Of a stretch of 64,000 nt of DNA, positions 38,961 through 55,062 are shown in pieces; position 1 is the first letter of the stretch; each line of letters begins with the position of its first letter. The stretch comes from Cacajao melanocephalus (Eukaryota; Chordata; Mammalia; Primates; Pitheciidae). The translations under genes and the position numbers were made by a program. The notes beneath the pieces are model-generated. The model was not told the origin of the DNA. It ran no database searches and saw only the letters and a program-made list of their open reading frames with translations. The DNA is taken from positions 90,608 to 154,607 of the forward strand of contig CAUYLG010038518.1 of the NCBI GenBank assembly GCA_963573385.1. The letters run 5' to 3'.

Positions 38961-40719
38961 CTCACCACGGGGCATGGAGCTGGAGACAGGGCTGTAACCC
39001 TTGGCGCTGCACAGCCTCCCCTGGAACAAACCGCCCCCTCTCCCAGTTTAATGCAAACAAGGAGAGCGGCTGGAGTGAATGGAAAGCACAGTCACACCTT
39101 GATGAAGATGAACCTTGACGAAGATGAGCAATGGAAATGTACTGTGGACAGTCAGCGGTGCTAAGGAGCCATGGCTGGAAGGTTCTGCCAGAGGCAGCAG
39201 ATGTGGAGGCTGAGGCACCGAGGTGCCACCTCTTGCACAGGCTCCCTAGTTTGTCTACATTGGATTGTGTACTCTCTCAGTAAACCTTGTTTGAACACAC
39301 CTCTCATCCATGTAAGAGATTAAAAAAATAGACAGAGAAGCTCTAGTATGTTCTCCCTGGCCCTATGGCACTCCCGGTGTGTCCCCCCTCACACCGGGGC
39401 ATCTGGGAGCTGCAGAGACTGGGAATAGGAAGGGCAATTTCGAGTCTGTTGGCTCAGGCTTGAACAGTGAAAGGGAAGTTGGATAGGCGGAACTTGTATA
39501 AAAAGCTTTAAGGGCTTTCTCAGTAAGAGGCTTAATGAGTGCTAATATATGCCATCTAATATGGAGCATCCATTTTTAGGAAAGCTGGATTTTGCTAAGT
39601 GTCTCTGAGATGGTAGGGTGAATGGCAGCTTTGAAATAAGGTGTTCTTATGTAAATCCCCAGGCTCTGCAGCCAATGACATGACCCATTCCAGTTACGAG
39701 GAGGGGGACATGGGAGGGGGTGGAGACCCCAAAGGGTAGGATCAGGCGCCGGCTGTGGAGCCAGCTCTGTCCTGAAGGGGCTGAAGCCCACCCGGCCTGC
39801 AGCTGCTCCCTGCTGCAGAACAGCCCTGGAAGGCCTGCAGCTTCCATCAAAGGTATTGTCTCCTTCTGTGTCCACTTTGCTAAACTGTGATGTGATCAAT
39901 GTAATCAACCTGAAAATCTGCAGACATGTCATGCCAGAGACACAGCCTGCAGCTTAATTTTAAGAATGCAGCACTCCATGGTTCCTTTGATTCAGCTGGG
40001 GTGGAAGCTGTAGGAAGGTGATATGCAAATTTATGCAAATGAGAAGCAATTCAGATTGGCTCAGAGTCCAGATCCCTTTTGTTCTTGGCTATAGTGGGTT
40101 TGGGCTCCTGGGCTGAGGATAGCAGGACTGTCTTATGAACATCTTGCCCCTGGGGGTAAAGCTGTAGTTTCTCAAATCTCTGCTAGTTGTTAAATCGTCT
40201 GCAAGCATTTTGACCTGGCTGAAGCTAACTTGAATTTATAACTATAACTGCAACTGGGTACTGAAAAATTAGATTAATTAAAACTTAATTGACTAAAAAA
40301 GAATTCATCAGGTTTTAGTTCCATTTGGACCTTCAGTCCTATTTTGGTCCTTTGTGACCTACAGTCTCTGTCACTTTTAAACACCCGGGACCTTGACAGG
40401 CTGTAACCCTGAGGCAAACGCCTTACCTTTAGATGGTCTCCAGGTCTAGGTTCTACTAAAAGAAGACCTGATAAAGTGGCTATATTTTAAATTCTGGAAA
40501 GCCTGGCCACCCCACAACGCCCCTAGTGAAATTTGCATCTCACTTAGGTGGGCAATGCCTACGCCCTCCCTAGTGGTGTCAGCAAGGCAGTCATTTCTCT
40601 AGCCTACCAGCTGCTCCTGTGCAAAGGGAGCATTCAGTGCAGAAAACTGGGAGGAAGGGAGCTCATCTTCACTTCCTGGGTGCTGATGAAAGATGCTGAC
40701 TTCTCCCCTTCCTCTAGCC
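38961..40719. other. Unique DNA with a double octamer site
   Basis: No gene is supported. The notable part is 39940-40120 (see separate entry). Around 40260-40330 the DNA is AT-rich with no family assignable. Confidence 0.45.
39940..40120. promoter_or_regulatory. Candidate enhancer with tandem POU octamers
   Basis: Two perfect octamers ATGCAAAT lie at 40023-40030 and 40033-40040. They have the same orientation and a 10-bp period, placing them on the same face of the helix. Nearby are a TCF/LEF-like CTTTGA (39985-39990), an inverted CCAAT (gattggctc, about 40054) and a SOX-like ttttgttctt (about 40077). No repeat family is recognised here. The motifs are seen directly; activity is inferred. 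Confidence 0.35.
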
Positions 40720-40845
40720 GCTGAGGGTGCAAGCCCATTTTACAATGGGGAAGACTGATGCTCAGAGAATAGCCAGTATGTTTGATCATACTGATGGCAT
40801 GTGGCAGAGAGGGCTGAAGTCCAGGTTCTACTGTGGGCAAAGCTT
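40720..40845 (-). mobile_element. MIR-type SINE, antisense
   Basis: cattttacaatggggaagac, tgatgctcagagaatagcca, ggcatgtggcagagagggct and gaagtccaggttctactgtg follow the complement of the MIR core (usual form: cattttacagatgaggaaac). Confidence 0.65.
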
Positions 40846-40997
40846 GGGCCCTTTCCACAGGGCCTTCCTCACCACTACAGTGACCTGGACAGGAAAGGCC
40901 AGCTTGGATGAGCTGGTGGTGTCACTGGCAGTAGCTGCTAGCCTACCAAGCCTGGCTTGCCATCCTGGCTTCCCTACTGGTCAGGTGTATGGACCTG

Positions 40998-41407
40998 TGT
41001 GATGGTGGATTGTATGTGCCAACTGGCTGGGCCATGGGGTGCCCATGTATTTGGTCAAACATTCTCCTGGGTATTTCTGTGAAGGTAACTTTAAATCAGT
41101 GAACTGTGAGGAAAGCAGATTGTCCTCCATAATATGGGTGAGCCTCATCAGTTCATTGAAGACCTGAGTAGAATAAAAGGCTGGTCTTGTCTGGGAGGAG
41201 AGAGTTGCCTTTGGACTTCACTGCACCATCGGGAGACAGCCTTCAGGTGCCTGCAGTTTCAGCTCTCCTGGGGCTCCAGCCCGTGGCCCACTATCCAGAG
41301 TTTGGACTTGCCAGTCTCTGTAATCATATGAGCAAAGTCCCCTAGACTTTCTCTCTCTATACACGCCTCTGCTGGTTATTTTCCTCTGGAGATCCCTGAC
41401 TGATACA
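40998..41407 (+). mobile_element. Old LTR-like interspersed repeat
   Basis: tgtgatggtggattgtatgt, gccaactggctgggccatgg, tatttggtcaaacattctcc, aaagcagattgtcctccata, gtgggcctcat-type and tttggacttgccagtctctg blocks, ending ctctggagatccctgactga. This is a common ~410-450 bp primate repeat that I believe to be an ERV-type LTR. I do not assign the name. Confidence 0.7.
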
Positions 41408-41489
41408 GTTGCACTGAGCTTTTTAACTTTTCAGATCTCCCAATTATCTGTGCTTGGCAATAAATCACACTTGGATCACAGAAATGGGA

Positions 41490-41655
41490 TGATGAAGGCT
41501 GGTGGTCCTTAAGCTTTAGCAAGAACCACAATCATTCAGAGGTTTCTTAAAACTCAGTTTGTCGGATCTCAGCTCAGGAGAGCCTGATGCAGCAGGTCTG
41601 GGATGGGGCGTGAAGTTTGTATTTTTACCTGTTCCTGGGTGATGCTTTGAAAATG
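41490..41655 (-). mobile_element. MER5A-like hAT fragment
   Basis: ggtccttaagctttagcaag, cattcagaggtttcttaaaa, gagcctgatgcagcaggtct, gggatggggcgtgaagtttg and cctgttcctgggtgatgctt follow the MER5A order. Orientation is tentative. Confidence 0.65.
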
Positions 41656-44161
<2,506 letters not shown>

Positions 44162-44598
44162 CAGTCTTCCTCTTTCTCTGGCACATTCAATGCTTTGGGT
44201 TCAGGTCGTTTTGTTACCCAGTTCCCTCCAGGGCTGACCATTTCCAAACCCTCAACCCTCACTCCCCTTCTCCCATCCCACTCCAGTCTCACCTACTCCA
44301 TAGCTCTTTCCAGGGGACATTGAGCCGCTGCTCTTCTCTGTCCTCCCACGGACATACATCACCTTCCTCAGTTGGAGCCGAGGTGTCTTCACATTGCACT
44401 GTTCTCCCTAGTGTGTTTGTTCACGTGTCTTATTTTCGGCTTTCTTTATTAACTGGAAGGGCCCTCGTGTGCCCACATCCCTCTCCAGAGAGTTCTGTCT
44501 GGTAATTTGCACACATGAGGCCAGGAGAATTGCCATGGAAGGTCTGAGTGTCCACCTCTAGCTCTTTCTTGTGTTTTAAAAAAAAAACAAAATACAGG
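44162..44598. other. Unique DNA; partner of a dispersed similarity
   Basis: The part 44190-44340 is similar to 46127-46290 (shared tgctttgggttca, then pyrimidine-rich blocks in the same order). It may be an old L2-like repeat or a local duplication. No gene. Confidence 0.4.
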
Positions 44599-44919
<321 letters not shown>

Positions 44920-46779
44920 AAGATACAGGGTTGGGAGTGTGTGGTGATCCACGTGGCAACTCTTCCTCGACAATGAGACTGCAACAATCCCTTGATCCAG
45001 AAATAATCCCTGCTTTTTGCCCCTACATCACAATTTACAATATGGCACAATCATTCTGTAGCATTTGCATGTTAAATGGGCAGGAGAACTTGAAAAAGAA
45101 TTCATCGAATGTCTCTGGTTAGAAAACAAGGATTCACCTCCTTTGTCAGAAAAGTGACCTTTAGAAACCAGTGTTGCTGATGATACAAGATAAACTTAAC
45201 TACTGCAGTTTCAGTTTACACTGACATCCACATTGGCTAGCCTTAGGGAGTCTCTCCAGTGTTGTGAGGCTTTTCACATCATTTGAAAGGGAAGAGGAAA
45301 GGCCTGGAATTCTTGAGTTGTATTAGGAACCCCAAGGGGCAGAGGTGCTGAGTATTTCTATCAGCCTGGTAGCTTGGAGCCCTGAGCTAATGGTCCTCAA
45401 ATATTTTAGGGTTGATTTGTATATGCGCAGAAACTCATTCACATGCAAATTCTTCTAAAATAGGAATTTGTAAATGGGGTGCACACCTCTAAGAGTGCTG
45501 CAGCTACTTGTCCGGTGTCTTGCCTTTAGAGTTACTGTTGGAGCCACGGCTGAAATCAGAGAGGCATTTTCTGTAATGCCGAGAAAGGCAGGAAGCGGTG
45601 AGAGGCTTGTGGCTGAAAATGCAAAGCTGTTTGGAGGTGACCTCCTCTCCACCTCCCACCCACTGCTCTGTAATTTCCCCAGGCAAGGCTGAAGGAGCCT
45701 TTCTTGGAAAAACCCTGAGAATGTTGCTGCACAAAGGTGGGGAGAGTCCCTGATGGACCATGAGGGGCCATGTGGGGCTAGGGGTGGATAGGGGAGCTTG
45801 GATCTCAGTGTCAGGGCAGTCCGGCTGCCCATTGCCTGGCGTGGGTGAGCTCAGGGCTGCTCCGTGTGGGGGCGTCCAGACCTGGCTGCTGATGCCTTGT
45901 GGCTAAGGCCACTCCCATCTGCATAAGCCAGTTTGGAGGTCCAGCTGGCCCCCTAGGCAGTGGAGGCCAGTAAGGGCTTCTCCCAGGGTGACTACCCAGA
46001 TAAACCTGGTCCGCGTGTTGAGCTAGAATTGGCCCTGTTTTCTGCTAATTTCCATTCCCTGATTCTGCTGCCTGCTACAGGAGTGATTTTGGATTTGGGC
46101 TGACCTGGTAGACTTCTGAAAGACAGTGCTTTGGGTTCAAGTTGTCGTCAGGTAAGTTATTACCTAATTGCCTCCAGAACTATCCCCTTCCAAACTCTTA
46201 CTCCCTCTTGTTCCTTTTACACTCTAGCCTTATCTTATCCAAGGTCCATCTCCAGGTTGCGTCCAGCAGCTAGACTCTTCTAAGAGCGTGGTTATCAGTG
46301 CAAGATGCTATATGGTGTTTACTGGATAGACACTACAGTAAGTCCAGGTTTTGTGGGCCCGATCCTGGGGGGCCTGTTATAAGAAAGAACACAAAATTAT
46401 AACATAATTTATACCCCTGTTCTCTGCTAAGAGGGGAGGTAGAATGTGAACTGCTGGTAGGCTGAACCCACAGTGGTTCATATCCCTTACTTTGTCAAAT
46501 TTAAGAAAAGGTATAATAATGATTATCTGTTGCTAAGGCACCCACTTAATGAGTGGCCTGTGTAGGTGAAGGGTCTTCAGGCCTAGTCATCATTAAGGCA
46601 TGGGGGTGTCTATGCCATAGCTAGTAATGTGGTTCTAGAATATTTCAGAAGCATCAATACCATGCTTTGGCCATGGCATTTATTTCAAAATAGTATCCCC
46701 ACATGTGATAGCAATACTAAAGGAAATACGTAACAGAAGGAATATTCACACATTCCATCATTCTGCTAAAACGGCTGTT
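44920..46779. other. Unique DNA, no gene seen
   Basis: Overlapping frames at 45455-45832 on both strands lack domains. 46127-46290 matches 44190-44340 as noted there. Confidence 0.4.
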
Positions 46780-47136
46780 CTCTTCTCAGTATGAATGCAT
46801 GTTTTTAAACAGCTGTAATGATAACTTTGGAGTGATGAAAGCCTTTCTAAGAAAGACAAAAACCTGGAAAAGATTGACACACATAAAAATAGAATAATGT
46901 GGGCAATGCAGAGCAGAATCCAAGTCTAACGACAAATGGAAATGTGGGAAAATATTTGCAACTTATATCGTAGACAAGGAGCTAATTTTCTTAATTTATA
47001 AAGAACTCCTACAAATCAATAACAAAAAGATCAGTAGTCCAAAGTGATTAAAATATATTAATAAAAGTTCTCAGACAAGGGAATACAAACAGCTTTTAAG
47101 CACATGAAATATGTAAGAGCTATACTGAAATTTTTA
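46780..47136 (+). mobile_element. L1 ORF2 fragment (3' part)
   Basis: tttctaagaaagacaaaaac, gaaaatatttgcaacttata, aaggagctaattttcttaat, aaagaactcctacaaatcaa and tacaaacagcttttaagcac are the well-known late ORF2 stretch of L1 in sense, broken by stops and indels. It ends at the Alu at 47145. Confidence 0.85.
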
Positions 47137-47144
47137 AAGAGCAG

Positions 47145-47287
47145 GTTTTTTTGTCTCTGATCCAGACTGGAGTGCAGTGGCATGATCTCGGCTGACTGCA
47201 ATCTCAGCCTCCTAGATTCAAGCAATTATCCTGCCTCAGCCTCCCAAGTAGCTGAGATCACCAGCACATGCCACCACTCCCAGCTAA
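47145..47287 (-). mobile_element. 5'-truncated Alu (antisense)
   Basis: T-run then gtctctgatccagactggag through tcagcctcccaagtagctga to actcccagctaa. The 5' portion of the Alu is missing. AAGAGCAGG lies on both sides (about 47137 and 47286), which is the target-site duplication expected for a truncated reverse-transcription product. Confidence 0.9.
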
Positions 47288-47295
47288 GAGCAGGG

Positions 47296-49195
47296 TTTTT
47301 TGTTGGTGGTGAAGATTGACAAACTGATCCTAAAATGCAGGAAATCCAAAGGCCCAAACTCCTTGTGGAAGAAGAACAAAACTGACAACTCACTGTATCT
47401 GAAGGAAAGATCTGTTAGAAAGAAAGCTAGAGGAATTAAGACAGTGTGGTGTTTACACACGAGTGGACAGCTCAGTGTTACAGAAGACATTGTTAACTTA
47501 AAAATGACACAATCTATACGTTTGGAAAAGGAGACTTTATTTCTTGTAAAGGGTTACAGCCGTCAAGGTGGCCATCCCTTAGGCCGTGAAAGCTTGCCTT
47601 TGGCCAAGGCCAGAGACAGACACTCCAAAGGAGGGAGCAGAGCGGGAGCTTTGTGCTCAGTGGGTTGGATAAACAGGCATATTCAGCAGGTTATAGGAGG
47701 AGCTAGGAGTATTCATGAAGGTGGTCCTGATGCATGTGTGCTGAACCAACAGGCTCATAACATACGACTCATGTCTACCTTGGGGTGGAGACTGAACATT
47801 TAAATGGATTACAATCAGGCCCTATATGTCAAAAGGTCTTTTCGGGACACGGAGGGATTCAAGTGCAAGCCAGCCAGAGCCAGTGCTGGAGCTGCGGCTG
47901 GAGGAACTGGTCAGCGTCCAGTTAGTCAGCGTCTGTGAGCTGGATGAGTTGTAATCGCTTTAATATTGCTTATCTCAAGGTCGGAGCTTGTTTGTTTAGC
48001 TGCTAGAGAAAGAGAAAAAGCTTGTGGCAGTTACAACACAGTTCACTCTGTAAGTGGAGGGGGTGTGTGACTTAACCTTGTCTGGCGTGGCCTTAGGTCC
48101 TGTTTGTAATTTGGTATTTTATTGCCACAAAGAGTCTGTTTTGTGAGTCTTATGATCTCTAGTTGTTGTGTCTAAATCCCAAAAGGAAAATAATTTAATG
48201 AGGTGTGTCTGACCTCCTGTCCCATCGTGGAACTTAGTTTTTATGGTTTTTCTGGGGTCTCCTTGGCCAAGAGGGAGTTTGTTCAGTCATTAAGGGGTTT
48301 GGAATTGTATTTTTAGTTCACAAAATATAGAATCTAGGAATGGTTATGTATGGTTATTTGTATGGATGCTTGATTTACACAAAAAAAGATACCATAGTAC
48401 AGAGGGAACATTTTCTTCTCTCAATAAATGACTAATAAAATTTCTATCCAGATAGAAAATATTTCTTCTGACTCCCATGTCCTTTCAAACTCAGAATGAA
48501 TCTCAGTTCTAAATGCAAAAGGCAGAAACAATGAGGCTTTAAAAAGCAGAATATTTTTATGATCTTGGAACGGGGAAACATTTCTTAAACAGGACACAAA
48601 CCATGCAGAAAGGGGCAATGTTGATAAGTAGGACTCTATTACGATCGAGCATTTCTGTTCCTCTGAGGATAACATTACGAGATTTAAAAGGCAACCTTAG
48701 AATGGAAGGAGATATTTACAATACATAAATCTGACAAAGAACTCATATTCGAAATATATAAAGAGCTCTTATAAATCAATATGACAAGACATTAAAAAAA
48801 AAATCAATGGGAAGCCTTGGAACTGCCCAACCAGAAAAGGAAATCCAAATCTCCATGAGCGAAAAGAGGTGTTCAGCTTCATTAGTCATCAGGGAAAATT
48901 ACAAGGTGATATCATCCCATACAGCCACAAAATTGACCAAGTGAAAAAAACCCTAAAATTGACAAGGGCCAGTGTTGGGAAGGGTGTCAGCAACCAGTTC
49001 CCATCCACTGCTGGTGGGGGATACGCACTGGTGCAGCCCACCTTGGAGCTGTTTGGCGGTATCCACTGAAGCTGAGCACACGCCCACCCTGTGACCGAGG
49101 GAAGCAGTGTCTGGAAGGAATCGAGAACGTTCCGTAAATGGGCTCATGTTGTGCATGCCTCACTATGTAGAATATACGTCAATTAAAAGTTTAAA
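47296..49195 (+). mobile_element. L1 ORF2, split by an LTR insertion
   Basis: The left part 47310-47475 reads as L1 ORF2 (KIDKLILK..., KKKNK-like, then IKTVWCLH, matching the usual KTVWYWH motif). The right part from about 48330 continues collinearly: tctcaataaatg, gatcttggaacggggaaaca, tttcttaaacaggacacaaa, gagatatttacaatacataa, tcagcttcattagtcatcag, and an ORF2 end with GGGYALVQPTLELFGGI. An ERV LTR of opposite orientation separates the parts. Many stops; inactive. Confidence 0.82.
47480..48325 (-). mobile_element. ERV LTR-like insert, antisense
   Basis: This ~850-bp block sits exactly where collinear L1 ORF2 is interrupted. It carries the complement of a polyadenylation hexamer (tttatt at about 47537) close to its left edge, as an antisense LTR would, and starts and ends near TG and CA. 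Sequence such as 'aaaggagactttatttcttg' and 'acagacactccaaaggaggg' resembles a known primate LTR family that I cannot name. Boundaries are approximate. Confidence 0.55.
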
Positions 49196-49224
49196 AAAAG
49201 AGTAACAAAAAATCAAACTTTGCA

Positions 49225-49465
49225 GAAATTCCAGAAATTTTTTAAAAATGTGGAAACACTAGTGTGGGGAAATAGGCATTCCCATATATTGCTTACTAAA
49301 AATAGTTTAAACAGAAACACTGGTCAATACCCACTAATATTTAAAATGAGAGTTCAGAATGATGCACCATCTTGAGAAGGGCCATTTGGCCTTCTCCATC
49401 AAAGTAACACATGCAATTCGACCCCTAGTTACCTCTAGAGAGACTTGCGCAAAATGACGTTGAGG
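49225..49465 (+). mobile_element. Second L1M ORF2-end fragment
   Basis: gtggggaaataggcattccc, atatattgctta, gggccatttggccttctcca, tcaaagtaacacatgcaatt and ttgcgcaaaatgacg correspond to the end of old L1M ORF2 and its 3' flank in sense. It repeats a part of ORF2 already present just upstream, so it comes from a different L1 copy. Confidence 0.6.
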
Positions 49466-49478
49466 AAAACAGTCAAAC

Positions 49479-50230
49479 TCTGTAAAATATTTGAAGAGAT
49501 TTATTCTGAACCAAATATGAGTGAGTATGGCCTGTGACACAGCCCTCAGGAGATCCTGAGAACTTGTGCCCAAGGTGGTAGCGGCACAGCTTGGTTTTAC
49601 ACACTTTTGGGAGACATGAGACATCTATCAAATTCATTTGAGATGTACATTGGTTTGGTCTAGAAAGGCTAGACAACTCGAAGGGGTTGGGGGAAGTGGG
49701 GAACCCTTCCAGTTATAGGTAGATTTAAAAATTTTCTAATTGGCAATTGGTTGAAAGAGTTTGAAGACCTGGAATCAATAGAAAGGAATTGTCTGGTTTA
49801 AGTAAGTGGTTGTGGAGACCAAGGTTCTCATTATGCAGATGAAGCCTCCAGGTAGCAGGCTTCAGAGAGAATAGATTGTGAATGTTTCTTATCAGACTTA
49901 AAAACGTGCCAGACTCTTAGTTGACTCTCTCCTGGATCAGGAAAGAGGTCTGGAAAAGGAAAAGGGCATTCTCTATAGAACGCAGGTTTTTCCCCACATG
50001 AAATGACTTCGTAGGGCAATTTCAAGATATGGCAAGAAAATATATTTGGGGTTAAAATATTTTGATTTATTTCCTTATTTGTTATGTGACGTTATACCAG
50101 TGTCAGTTGAAAGCCAGGCCACATTATATAGTGTTAAATATAACCTCTGTGATGAGACTTGATAGTTTATAAACTGGGACTCCCCAAGTCCCTAGGGTAG
50201 GAATTTGGGCAAGAGAAGAAGTTAAAGTTT
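49479..50230 (-). mobile_element. ERV LTR-like element, antisense
   Basis: A conserved-looking primate repeat begins 'tgtaaaatatttgaagagat' with the complement of AATAAA (tttatt, about 49500). It continues 'ggcctgtgacacagccctca', 'tacattggtttggtctagaa', 'tgcagatgaagcctccaggt' and 'agattgtgaatgtttcttat'. I recognise the arrangement as an ERV-type LTR but not the family. The right boundary is uncertain. Confidence 0.5.
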
Positions 50231-50246
50231 AGTCTGTCTTCAGTAA

Positions 50247-50270
50247 TGATAATAATAATAATAATAATCA
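50247..50270. repeat. (ATA)n microsatellite
   Basis: About seven pure ata/taa triplets. Confidence 0.9.
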
Positions 50271-50308
50271 CAATCATTTGGTAGGACTTTACGTTTTCTT
50301 TTTGTATT

Positions 50309-50603
50309 CCTTTTTTGGGGGGAGGGGCAGAGTCTCTATATTGCTTAGGCTAGAGTGCAGTGGCATGATCTTGGCTCACGACAACCTCCACCTTCTGGGT
50401 TCAAGCAATTCTTATGCCTCAGCCTATTGAGTAGCTAGGATTACAGGTGCTTGCCATCACGCCCAGCTAATTTTTGTGTTTTTTGTAGAGACGAGATTTT
50501 GCCATGTTGGCCAGGCTGGTCTCAAACTCCTTGACCTCAAGTGATTTGCCCACCTTGGCCCCCAAAAATGCTTGGATTACAGGCATGAACCACCAGGCTT
50601 GAC
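50309..50603 (-). mobile_element. Alu element (antisense)
   Basis: ttttttggggggaggggcag then agtctctatattgcttaggc through to caggcatgaaccaccaggct. aggactttac occurs before (about 50283) and after (50604) the element as target-site duplication. The usual T-run/gagac junction is altered to a G-run. Confidence 0.93.
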
Positions 50604-51015
50604 AGGACTTTACATTGTCGATGCTGTGCTCTATAATATGTGTTATGTCATTGCAGACACCTCAGAAATTTTGGAACTAGAATGTTCAAAAAGGAGGGCC
50701 CAATATCACTGTGTCATTTCTTTAAAAGGTAGGTACTAAGTACATTTATTTTTAAACATGGAAAATAATTCAAAACTTTGTGGATGGAAGCAAAGTCTTA
50801 AACCATTTGTCTCACTGTGACTGCAGTCACAGTTCAGACCGGTAACTAAAATTCCACTCCCAGGGATACACAGCTTATGTTCTGCAGACACCACCCTTGG
50901 AAGGAGAAGTGGAAGACAAAAGCACCTGGGCTTCACTCACCACACCTAGGAGCATGGCTGGGTCTGTGGAGAGTGATGCCTTGCTCTCCCTTTCACAGAG
51001 GCACCATACAGGCCC
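50604..51015. other. Unique DNA, no gene seen
   Basis: Short stretch between an Alu and a MaLR LTR with no assignable content. Confidence 0.4.
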
Positions 51016-51354
51016 TGATATGGTTTGGCCATGTCCCCACCCAAATCTCATCTTGAATTCCCACATGCTATGGGAGGGACCTGGTGGGAAGTAATTGAAT
51101 CATGAGTCAGGTCTTTCCTGTGCTGTTCTTGTGATAGTGAGTAAGTCTCATGAGATCTGATGGTTTTGTAAGAGGGAGTTACCCCGTACAAGCTCTCTCT
51201 TTTTTGCCTACTGCCAACCATATAAGACACAACTTGCTTCTCCTTGCCTTCTGTGAAGGCCTCCCCAGCCACGCGGAACTGTGAGTTCATTAAACCTCTT
51301 TTTCTTCCAGTCTCAGGTATGTTTTTATTAGTCCATTAAAAACAGACTAATACA
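51016..51354 (+). mobile_element. MaLR solo LTR (THE1/MST type)
   Basis: tgatatggtttggccatgtc, cacccaaatctcatcttgaa, gggagggacctggtgggaag, gtctcatgagatctgatggt, cacgcggaactgtgagttca and a 3' end aaaacagactaataca. This is the textbook MaLR LTR order, with TG/CA termini. Confidence 0.95.
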
Positions 51355-52614
51355 GGTCCCCTTCAAAAAGCCCCACAATAGAGTGGCTCCCTGTCCAATG
51401 CTTGCCTTTAGCAATAGACACGAAGCAGGGGATGATAGGGGCATCCTCTTTGCAACCCTTTCTCCCTATTCTCTCCTCCTGGATACGTTTCATTTTGCCA
51501 AGTATGCTCTAGTAGCCTAACGTGTCATGACTATTTCACAGATGTTTTCCATTTATCTTTCACTGGACTAATTTTCCTTGTTTTTCTCAGAAAGAGGATG
51601 TTTGCTCCAGGATTGGGAGAGAGAATGGTGGGCAGTTGGGGGTTGAGAGGGGACACTGCTACTTCGGGACCCCTGGGGAAAGTTTTGGAATTCTAGGTGA
51701 TGTTGAGGCAAATCCTTTGCCTTGCAGTGAAATGGCCTGGGTCCTGTGGAATATCTTCAGCTGAAAGTACTTTCAACGGATGCTAAAAATACATTGCAGT
51801 TTATTTTCCCCAGTAAGGAGCATATGTGTTCCCACTTGACCTGGAAACACAAAGGGATCCAATGTCAAATGTAACGTTGCTCATTCCAAGATAAATGAGT
51901 TTTCTGTAGAGCAAGGGAAACAAAAAACAACAGTCGTCTGGGTACAGTTTTGCCTTTGCTCTCTGGAGGAATCAGTGTCTTGAACACATACTTTATGCTC
52001 CATGTTTGTAGTTAAGTGGCAAGTCTCAGACTTCTTAGTCATTGCTGATCGGAACTGGCTTGCCTTCAAATCACATGGTGAGTCCAAGGCCCATTTATTA
52101 AATTTGGGAAAGAGGGTTGAGGTATGTTTTAAATATTTTTTAATAAAAGTTAAAAAAAATCCAAACAAAAGAGGTCAGATTCTTTGTATCTAATCTGAGC
52201 TTAATACAGTCATCTTCCATCTTTTTTCAAAAAATGCCCTTATCAAAATACAAAATCTGAAACACCCGCTAATTGGAGTGCAGATTTATGGACACTGGTA
52301 TTAGACCCTTTCTGTGTAAAACTAGCAAATTGAACACACACAGCTGATCTACAACTAGCATAGAAATTCTGTCGGTTTCCTGAACTGACATTTAAGCCCA
52401 GTTCTTATAGTTGGGGACACTTTGTTTAGAGCTTTGGATTGCCCAATATAATGTTCTTCAATTTTGTAGGAGTTCAGCTCAATTTCTGCTGAAGACTGGG
52501 TGGCAGCCCTGTCTCCAGCTGGTACCTCTTTCTCTCTTCTCTACAGCTTAAAATACACAGTCTGCTCCCAGTCAATTAAGAACCAATCCCCTCCACCCTC
52601 CCAACCCCCCAAGA
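51355..52614. other. Unique DNA, no gene seen
   Basis: No gene or repeat could be supported. Confidence 0.4.
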
Positions 52615-52846
52615 ATTAGCACAGTGATTAAATACATGGGTTTTACAGTCAGTCTCATTTTGAGTGAATTTTGCCACTCAATAGCTCTGCTTTCATTTTT
52701 CTCCATCTGTAAATGAGGCTAATGGAACCTACTATTCAGAACTGTTGTGAAGTTTAAATGAAATATTGCACAAAAAGCACACAGCATAGTGCCTGGGTGC
52801 ATAGAAAACTTTTAAGAGCTGTTAGCTATTATGACTGGTTATTATT
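52615..52846 (+). mobile_element. MIR SINE, nearly complete
   Basis: agcacagtgattaaatacat, gggttttacagtcagtctca, ttgccactcaatagctctgc, tttctccatctgtaaatgag, ttgtgaagtttaaatgaaat, gcacacagcatagtgcctgg and gagctgttagctattat are in the standard MIR order. Confidence 0.88.
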
Positions 52847-53002
52847 CTGAGATTTCTGTGAGCGATGCCCAGTGCAAGGAGAGAATGACATGACCACCAA
52901 GACCTCCTTTGGCAAAACTCTTTGATGTCAATTTTTAAGACTTTATTTCAAATCCCCTGCTTTGGACCAAGCCTAACACCTTTTAGAGGGATATCTCTTC
53001 CG

Positions 53003-53308
53003 GGCCGGGTGCAGTAGCTCACGCCTGTAATCCCCAGAACTTTGGGAGGCTGAGGTGAGCAGATGACTTGAGGTCAGGAGTTTGAGACCAGCCTGGCCAA
53101 CACGGTGAAACCCTGTCTGTACTAAAAATACAAAAATTAACCAGGCTTGATGATGCATGCCTATAGTTCTAGCTGCTTGGGAGTCTGAGGCAGGAGAATT
53201 GCTTGAACCGGGGAGGCGGATATTGCAATGAGCCTAGATCATGCCACTGCACTCCAGCCTGGCCAACAGAGCAAGATTCTATCTCAAAAATAAATAAATA
53301 AAAATAAA
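53003..53308 (+). mobile_element. Alu element
   Basis: ggccgggtgcagtagctcac through tgccactgcactccagcctg to a (AAAT)n tail. atatctcttcc flanks both sides as target-site duplication. Confidence 0.97.

Positions 53309-55062
<1,754 letters not shown>

Noticed and set aside
47300..47803. 167-codon + strand frame
   Set aside because: The first third is L1 ORF2 in frame and the rest is antisense LTR sequence, so it is a composite with no gene behind it.
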